Shown: positions 56,966 through 64,000 of the stretch, piece by piece | Position numbering within the stretch: the stretch's first letter is position 1 | Layout of the letters: each line of letters opens with the position of its first letter | NCBI GenBank assembly: GCA_019915015.1 | Contig: JAHBBC010000029.1 | Coordinates: 310,001-374,000 of the forward strand | DNA length: 64,000 nt | Direction of reading: 5' to 3' | From: Auriscalpium vulgare | Lineage: Eukaryota; Basidiomycota; Agaricomycetes; Russulales; Auriscalpiaceae | Notes under the pieces: generated by a model | The model's input: the letters and a program-made list of their open reading frames with translations, nothing else | Told to the model about the DNA's origin: nothing | Databases searched by the model: none | Position numbers and translations under genes: made by a program

Positions 56966-58987
56966 ATGGAACAGCAGCACGTCCAGCAGTCGGCCCAGGA
57001 CCACCAGCAGCAAAAGGACTTCTTCTCCACCCTCTTCGCGTCGGACGTCTCTGCCGCCGAGAATCTCCAACGTGGGAGCGAGCAGGCCTTTGGCCCGATC
57101 CCCACTTCCACCCATTCCTCTATGAACATACCCAACGTCCCCCTCAATTTCGACTTCCTCGCGAGCATGGTTCCCATGTCTAACCCGCCGTCCGCCACGC
57201 CCCATGGCCAGATCTCGCCCCAGCTCATGCTCGAGCAGCGCCTCAAGCTCAATCAGCTCCAGCAGCTCCAGCTTCAGAATCAAATTCTTCAGCAACAGGC
57301 AAGTCAGATTGCCTTCAAAGTATGCTTTCTGCACCCGTGACGAAAGCATCATTGCGCTCGCACATCGCCTTGTCCAACTATACTCATACTTGCCCTCCAG
57401 CTCGAATTCCTTAATGGTCAGGGAGGCGGCGGATCCACACCAATGGATACCTCTTCTGACCGTCAAAAGGCCCATTCACATTATCTCGGTCTCCCCACTC
57501 CCAGTACGTGCTCTCTTCCGTCCGGTCTCCGGCTCACGACGCGAATCGATCACAGTGAACTCGACGGAGCTCCACGCACAACCGAGTCCCAACACCGAAT
57601 TCATCTCCCCTATGACCCTCAGTTTCGTCGACCCTTCCCAGTATCGGCCCGATATGCAGCACCAGCTCCCTCCCCCCGACATGCACGTCGCCTCCCATCA
57701 TATGTCGGTCAATGCCCACGCTACCCACTCTGCACCGGCCAACATCGTCTTCAACACGAACCCGCCAGTCCCACTGCCATCGCCTGGCGAACTGGACATG
57801 GATCTCTCGCCAATAACAAGTCCGTGGATGGAAGCGTACCAGCCTGATCCCTCCCGCCAAGGCGCAGGCAACAAACGAAATGCGTCTCCAAACGAGGACG
57901 AACACGCACGATATGGGCGACCGCGACCGTCGCCCGCGATCGCTCCCACTCAGCCTTCGCAGAGCAGCAAGCGTCCGTCACGCGGAACGAAATCGGCGTC
58001 TTCCACCCCTCTCATACGGTCCACCCGTGCCGGCAGCCGTAAGAATAGCACCGCGGGGGACGTACCTGGAGATACCCCTTCCCCCGTAGATCTCTCTATG
58101 CCCCCTCCGGCGCCGCCTGCGTCGCAATCTGACTTCAAAGCTGCCGCTTCATCGCACGGGGCTTCCGGCTCGTTTACGCCTGGCAGTTCGAGTCTATCGA
58201 ACGACACCGCTGCCATACAGAGCATGACCCCCGTGACGCCGGCCAGCATCATGAACCTTGGGCGTCTCGGCATTAATAGCAGCCTCGCCCCTCCTGCTCG
58301 GGAGCAGCCGCCGATAAAAGGTGACGGCAAGGGAAAGGGTGTCTCGCGACGCGAGTCCACCGCGAAGAAGTCTTCTGGTACATCCCTTATCAGCCCGAGC
58401 TTAAAACCCATCCTACCAGGTAATTATCGTCTTATGTCCACTGTATATTACTGCTCACCTCCACCATTCCTTCAGCCGGAAGCGTCCCTAATGCAAACAC
58501 AATGGCATCTTCCTCCCTCCCCTCTCCACTGATGCGCAAAACCTCGCACAAGGCGGCTGAACAGAAGCGGCGTGACTCGCTGAAGACGACCTTCGACGAT
58601 CTGCGTATGCTTCTTCCGCCAATACCCTTGCCTTCCGAGGACGGATTTCCCGACGAGCCGATCCTTCCGGGGGCGATGCCACCACGCGGCCCCCCACGGG
58701 GCAATGTCGACGGCCCGAATCGCGGCATCAGCAAACTGCAGCTGCTCAGGTGCGGGAATGACTTCGTCCGCCAGCTCAAAGGCCAGGTCGAGCGGCGGGA
58801 CGCAGAGTTGTCGACGCTGCGGCGAGAGATTGTCCGCCTGCGCGGTATGCTTAGCGAAGATGCTTGGCGCCAGGGCGGGGAGGAGGTCGAGCTCGACCGC
58901 GACCTCGACTACGGCATGGTGGGCCCGTGGAGAAAGAATGGGAGCGCCTACGACGGGGACGAGGGCGACGAGGACGCGGGCGAATAA
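56966..58987 (+). CDS. bHLH transcription factor with Gln-rich N-terminus and long loop
   Basis: Exon 1 starts MEQQHVQQSAQDHQQQKDFF and is Gln-rich (LKLNQLQQLQLQNQILQQQ). The large middle exon is Ser/Pro-rich, with several SP/TP sites and basic runs. The last exon, from about 58475, carries the DNA-binding region: HKAAEQKRRDSLKTTFDDLR, where His, Glu and the final Arg occupy the positions that read CANNTG E-boxes. Helix 1 is followed by an unusually long Pro/Gly-rich loop of about 45 residues (LPSEDGFPDEPILPGAMPPR), then helix 2 (ISKLQLLRCGNDFVRQLKGQ) and a short leucine-zipper-like extension (ELSTLRREIVRLRGML). The tail is acidic (DGDEGDEDAGE) and the TAA is at 58985-58987. The target genes are unknown. 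Borders of the small exons between 57300 and 57560 are uncertain. Confidence 0.87.
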
Positions 58988-59710
58988 TGCGACACACGGG
59001 TGATGCGAATGCGTTCGCAAGCACTGTGTGATAGCCGTTGGTTCGTCTCTTGCCACGCGACCGTGTGTGGAGGCGGCGAATCGCTTTACTGACATGACGC
59101 TGGGGGCTGTTCTTGTATGGTGCGCCATGTTGAGGCTCGCCTCTGGCACCCTTTTGCGTATGAAGGTGGCGGCTGTGTAGGATGTGTGCGTAGGAAAGTC
59201 TTCCAACAGAGATGATGCAGGCGGACTTGCTGGCAGAACTTCAGCGGTGCATTTGCGCATGTTTGCTGTACCTCCTGCGTATGCGGATAAGTATTATGTC
59301 CAGGTAACAGCGCGATCTAGATTGCAGGTCCATGCAGAACGCGGACGGCCGGAACTTAAGTTTTACTGATCTGTACCTCGTCATCGGCAACTAAAATCTT
59401 GCGAGAGTGAGTCCTCTCGGTTTCCTCCTACTTTGCTACAGTGACGGTCATCTACAATAGTCTGCAGCAGGGTAATGCGCGCTGCGTCAGAATTATTGCG
59501 ACGCTTCTACATTACCTCACACGAGGCCGCCATACGCCATCTACGCCGTCTCGGAACTTGACCGGACCCGCCGTGAGCCGATCAAAACTTCTAGAGCCTG
59601 CGGTGGATAAAATGATCAGAGCTTGAGCTTAGCTTCAACAAGGACCTGGCTGATCCTCCCCGCGTCATTCTTCGCTGACCTTGGCGACTGCTCGTCCCGA
59701 TTTTTAAGTT
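58988..59710. other. Intergenic region bHLH / IDO
   Basis: About 720 bases between two genes on the same strand. It holds a 3' UTR and the IDO promoter. No further feature was recognised. Confidence 0.5.
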
Positions 59711-61194
59711 ATGGCCCCCTCCTACCCAATCGTCAGACCTCAGATCTCCACCGCCCCGAACACGTCATCCCGCCATCAACATGAAACTGTACCAGCAGCA
59801 GCGGATTACTCGTCTATATTCGACCACGGATTTCACAAGATTCTGAACGGAACTGGGCCTCCTCCCGAACACTTAGAACCTCAATATGCACACTGGGAAG
59901 CATCCCTTGGGAAGGCCCGCGATCTCCCTCTGACAATCCAAGACGCGTCGGAGGGAGCGCAGGAATGGAGGCGAAGCATTCGAGATGTGCGTATGATATT
60001 GCACGATCGTTATCAGACAACTGACCATCATCCTGGCCGTAGATGAGTATCATCTCCTCCATCACGCCGCTAAAGCACGACTTCTCGCAATTGATTAGAG
60101 CGCGGATGGTCTTGGTCTACTTGCAGCAATTCTACATTCACTCGACCCCGAAAGACACGCCGTCTTCGACGTCTCCGATCCGTATACCCGCATCCCTCTC
60201 GATACCCCTTCTCCTCATCTCCCATGCCCTAGACCTTCCGCCGGTTGTCACATACGCGGACACGGAATATTACAACTTCGCCTTCCCGGAACCCACCGGC
60301 GATAGCACTGCGGACCCCCTCCGCTTGCCAATCCGGATCCTCCATACCTTCAGCGGAACCTCGGACGAGGAACACTTCTACAGCGTCGCCCTGCGCATCG
60401 AGGCGGAGGGTGCGTGTGCGCTGAACAAGATGCGCGACATGTTGCGCTTGGCGGCCGTGTCCGTCGGGCCAACACCGTCGTCAGGGCTCACCCCACTGCT
60501 CCTCGAGCTGGCGGAGAGCATCAAGACCATGGGCGAAATCCTGCAGACCATGCGCACAGGATGCGAGCCGCCTGTGTTCTACGGGCAAGTGCGCCGCTGG
60601 TTTAACGGGTGTGCGGACGGCGCATGGCTCTACGAGGTGGACGACTCCGCGGACATGCGGGCGGCCGTCGACGGCAGCGAATGGCTGCAGCGCGAGGCAG
60701 CGGGCGACGTCCGGGCACGTGCGATGGCGGGCAGCTCGGCTGCCCAGAGCTCGATCATACAGGCTCTGGACGTGTTCCTCGGGATCGAGGAGCTGACACA
60801 CGAGCGAAGCTTCGACAGCGCCGCCGATGCGAAGCCTGGCGCACCGCAGGGGATCTTCCTCACGAGCATGCAGAAGTACCTGCCGCTCACCCATCGGCTC
60901 TTCCTGTCCTCGCTCCGGGATCAGGCGCGTGGTCTGCGCGAGCACGTCCTGGGACTGGACGACGGCGGAGCGGCTATGCGGGCATACAACGTGTGCGTCG
61001 TGGCCCTTCGGGAGTTCAGGACCTTCCATGTGCGGATCGCGACTCTGTATATCGTTAATCAGGCGCGCCGTGCAGCCGAGACGACGTCTATGGAGTCCGC
61101 GCAGGAGAAGGCTAAGGGGACTGGAGGGACGGAGTTGCTCCCGTTCCTGAGAGGCATAAGGGATCGTACAAACGCGGCCGAATTGAGTCAGTAG
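59711..61194 (+). CDS. Indoleamine 2,3-dioxygenase
   Basis: Heme enzyme that opens the indole ring of tryptophan to N-formylkynurenine, the first step of the kynurenine/NAD route. Two exons (59711-59991, then about 60043-61194) give about 475 residues, normal for fungal IDO. Blocks in order are FDHGFHKILNGTGPPPEHLE, FSQLIRARMVLVYLQQFYIH, ASLSIPLLLISHALDLPPVV and TFSGTSDEEHFYSVALRIEA. Then come FYGQVRRWFNGC, IIQALDVFLGIEEL, LTSMQKYLPLTHRLFLSSLR, LREFRTFHVRIATLYIVNQA and GTGGTELLPFLRGIRDRTNA. The His of FRTFHVRIA is the proximal heme ligand, and the GTGG loop before LLPFLR is the conserved substrate-closing segment. All key features are present. The stop is at 61192-61194. Confidence 0.93.
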
Positions 61195-61663
61195 TAGGCT
61201 GTGCACGTTGGAAGTACATAGCATTGGTTTATCGCTGTATGCATCCGTTGATATAGATGTCACCGCGGTCGCGCACCTGTGCCAGCGAGAGGCTTGGTCG
61301 CGGTATCAAGACACCAGCGGTTGCAGCCGTCAACCACGAGTGGCACCGCGCGAACTCGTTGTATAGCAGCGAGATCTAGATAGTCCCGCCTGCTTCGCTG
61401 GCGGAGTCTGTACATATGCATTTCCGTCCGTTCGAAAGAAGAGGTCACTGTCGGACGTAGACATTTCCACTGACCGATGTTCGGGAACATTTGCGCTGTC
61501 CAAATCTCCACAGGTGGATAGATTTACAACCTATCAAGATACATAACGGCCTTTATATCCGCAGGTAATCAAGACAACATATAAGTGAAGTTTGAAGACG
61601 GACTGGGGCGGCCGACGAGGCTGCGCATTCGCTTCGCAGAACGGCAATATATGTTCGCGGCAC
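61195..61663. other. Convergent intergenic region
   Basis: About 470 bases between the ends of IDO and the next gene. No further feature was recognised. Confidence 0.5.
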
Positions 61664-62269
61664 TCATTGCATCTTGCGGACGGCCTGAGCGTACCCCACA
61701 GTGCTCTGCCACCAAGCGACCATGCCAAGGCCCAGGAAACCGTGCAGCCCGCCCCAAAGAACTTCGGGCGTGAATTTCCACCTAAATATGGCGGGTCAGG
61801 ATATAAAGTAACCGTCGCAGGATAGAGCGTACGCTTCAAAGACTGGGCCAAATGAGTACGGAATAAATCGCGGCGACTGAAAGAGGATAGTCGACACGAT
61901 GCTGTGATAGATACACAGCCCCATGGCGAGAGCTCGCTTGCCCGGGAGGAACTCTGGCGACGACGAGTCAGTGGGCGGCCGTAGAGCAGCGATGCGGAGC
62001 ATCTTACCAGGCAAAGGATAGACAAGAAGGGCTACGAGACAAGTGCCCAGGACCAAGGCCGCGTACAGCTGCAGTCGTGGTGATATCAATTGGAGCGTCG
62101 GTGTTGAACGGTTGGTATGACGCACCTTCAACACGATTAGGGTAGTGTTGTTCAATTGGAGGAAGGGCAGAGACGACGGCGTCCATATGCCCTGGATGCC
62201 CAGCGGGGACTCCAGAGCAATGTGAAGCAAGAACACGACGGAGCTACAGGGGGTGCGTGGTATTCGCAT
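61664..62269 (-). CDS. Small multi-pass membrane protein, conserved in fungi, unknown function
   Basis: Four exons can be followed: SVVFLLHIALESPLGIQGIW and PFLQLNNTTLIVLK; LYAALVLGTCLVALLVYPLP; EFLPGKRALAMGLCIYHSIV, STILFQSPRFIPYSFGPVFE; and WKFTPEVLWGGLHGFLGLGM followed by VAWWQS and a stop at 61666-61664. The junctions have GT-AG borders and keep phase. Four hydrophobic segments of 18-22 residues separated by short loops suggest a small integral membrane protein of about 150 residues. EFLPGKRA and SPRFIPYSFGP look like conserved loop signatures. The start is uncertain. The ATG at 62269 (MRIPRTPC) keeps the frame. An upstream exon from an ATG at 62542 (MTVADSKARVV) is possible, but its splice phase does not match the first membrane exon. 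Confidence 0.65.
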
Positions 62270-62542
62270 CAGAGTCGTGTCGCACCGTGCCAATCGGCCA
62301 GCCAGACGATGCTACTCACAGCGGGTGACGCGGCGCCGACATGCTGAACTATATGGCGAAGTTGAACGTTGACCGCTGGCAGTGGTACGTGGACGGGAAA
62401 AAGAGGCGACTCAGGAACCCAGGGACGTTGATGACCGTAATGTTGCACCACGCGAGCCTTACTGTATCTAATCTTATCTATGAACGACGTCCTCATTCCC
62501 CCGAGTCACGCGAGCGCTAACTCACCTGTCCGCGACGGTCAT

Positions 62543-64000
62543 GTCGAGGGAAGACGGGCACCCGTCCGGAAGTCCTCAACAGAGGCAGTCAAGGATGTGA
62601 GACTTTCTAGATGTCAATGACCTCTACACTGATGCCAGAAGGCGTATCTCCGGTCTTCTCGGGCTGCCCAGCGCAGATGAACCGCAAGCATCCTGGAAGT
62701 CAGTACACTCTTCAAAACCGTGCAAAACGTCCGTCTTTATCTTGGCGGGTTAATTCTACACCTAATCGCCACCTTCTCTTAGGTGGTGGGCGGTGGGCAC
62801 TGTTTAGCCAGCATTTTGCGTGTCGGAGAGCGGCGCTTGAGCGGTGCTCGTCACATCCACCAGATGTTTCGCCTCCCATGAGAAATGGGCGCACGGCTTC
62901 TTCATCACAGATGAACCAACGACCTCGTTGCTACCTACTGACGGTAGTGTTCCCCCCACGCTGCGCTGCAGCGCTACGGGTGTCGCGGCCTGCGCGTCGT
63001 TACTATCATGGTACGGATGTATCAGATACTCACCCCACCATCTCGAAAGCGTACCGGGCGCATCTATGTATTATGCTCACAGAATCGACCTACCATGTGC
63101 TGCTAATTCATGTTATGAAGCCCTCGATTCTACCTGCGGCTCCGACTGCGGCTCCATGCCCGTGGCGGCGGTGGGGTCAGCAGACGAAGGGTCCTCAACC
63201 CACTCGCGACTGTCGCCTTCAATCACTTCTCTTTGGTCTCTTCTTAACGGCTACCCCTGCTGACTCTGATCGTCACCACTGCTGCACGGGTGCGTGGTTT
63301 TTCTTGCGCATTTCTCGCGCCTGTCGTGCTTGCATTCTGTGCGTCCGTTTTGACGGCTGATGAATTGTCTTTACGCAGCTCAAATGAATGCTTACCGCCC
63401 CGCGCCTCTGGAAATGTGGGCGCAGCTGTATGTCGGCTCGCTTGCATTCACTCCCGGTGGGCACTTCCATGTGCCTGGCTCTTGTTACCGCCGATTGGCG
63501 CGCGACGGGTCAGTTTCAATATTTGTACCGTTTTCCCGCATGTGCAGTAGTGATGAATTTCTTTCCAAGGAAGATGTTCCCCTGAGTGCTGATGGCGTGA
63601 CTTCGACAGCCGGCTACTCCAAATATATTGGGTTGTGCCGTCGCCAGCTCAGTCGACGAATGCCAGTTGCTATTATACGCCGGTGGACTGAACCTAAGCT
63701 ACCGCCGCCCACCTGCGGCACTAAGCGCCACATCCCGCCCCCTCCGGATCCCAAGCGGAAAGTGATTTTCGGACGGCGACAAGCAACCGTTTATAAGCGC
63801 CGACATGTTGTGGGGTCGGCGCATGTCTGCTCAGCATTGCTGCGAGTCAAGTATTCCAGTATGCAGTCTTGGGCGCCTCCCTCTTGATCGAATGTCGCGC
63901 ACACATTTTCTCATTTTACAGTACTCATCGCGATTAATCTATCGGCCTATGTTATTATTATCACGAGGGCACGATAAGCAAGCTGCGCAGAAGGAGTAAC
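62543..64000. other. Window end without a recognised gene
   Basis: About 1.45 kb. ORFs of 175-249 codons on the plus strand (62611-63360, 63360-63887) have atypical composition (Cys, His and Arg-rich) and no domain. A short stretch at 62604-62700 reads FLDVNDLYTDARRRISGLLG in another frame and looks protein-like, but no start or splice context could be found. Confidence 0.4.

Noticed and set aside
62611..63360. 249-codon plus-strand ORF at the right end of the window
   Set aside because: Composition is rich in Cys, His and Arg, no family is recognisable, and the protein-like piece at 62604-62700 lies in a different frame. Treated as non-coding.

Overview
The window is nuclear DNA of a filamentous basidiomycete, most likely an Agaricomycete. 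Genes are dense and lie on both strands. Almost all are interrupted by many short (about 45-70 nt) GT...AG introns, and the protein families (WW-Sec24, fungal MFS, Ran1-like kinase, PITH, ELYS, Cys-rich metallothionein, IDO) are fungal. There is no sign of prokaryotic, viral or organellar sequence. Exon structures were worked out by eye, so CDS coordinates run from first to last coding base and include introns.

Layout. 1-3.6 kb: 5' part of a membrane-anchored WD40 protein (-), cut by the window edge. 4.2-7.8 kb: UBE3D/HECT_2-type E2-binding protein with a long N-terminal extension (+). 9.4-11.2 kb: multi-pass membrane protein (+). 11.6-12.3 kb: histone H2A (-). 12.6-14.7 kb: MFS transporter (+). 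14.8-16.0 kb: ATP10 (-). 16.1-23.5 kb: two tandem WW-domain SEC24 genes (+). 24-24.7 kb: ISA2 (-). 25.1-27.5 kb: ELYS-type nucleoporin (+). 28.1-29.4 kb: secreted precursor with internal peptide repeats flanked by Kex2-like sites (-). 29.4-36 kb: gene-poor accessory stretch with two tandem copies of the 9.4-kb membrane family (the second is broken) and a perfect 56-bp inverted repeat over the start codon of the broken copy. 36-40.7 kb: PITH protein (-), mitochondrial uS5 (+), Ran1-like kinase (-). 42.3-46.3 kb: KEN-box nuclear protein and an NCS1 permease (+). 46.4-51.7 kb: degenerate alpha/beta hydrolase, pseudokinase, MFS relic and intact MFS gene (all -). 52.3-62.5 kb: ALYREF/Yra1, a 33-residue metallothionein, PFK-2/FBPase-2 with a dead phosphatase site, bHLH factor, IDO (all +) and a small membrane protein (-). 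62.5-64 kb: no gene recognised.

The housekeeping genes serve the mitochondrion (ATP10, ISA2, uS5m), secretion (SEC24 x2), the nucleus (H2A, ELYS, ALYREF) and metabolic control (PFK-2, IDO). The accessory part is shaped by local duplication and decay: the SEC24 pair, the MFS copies and relic, and the membrane-protein array. The most promising candidate for an undescribed system is the repeat-peptide precursor at 28.1-29.4 kb. No operons, CRISPR arrays, rRNA or convincing tRNA genes were seen.
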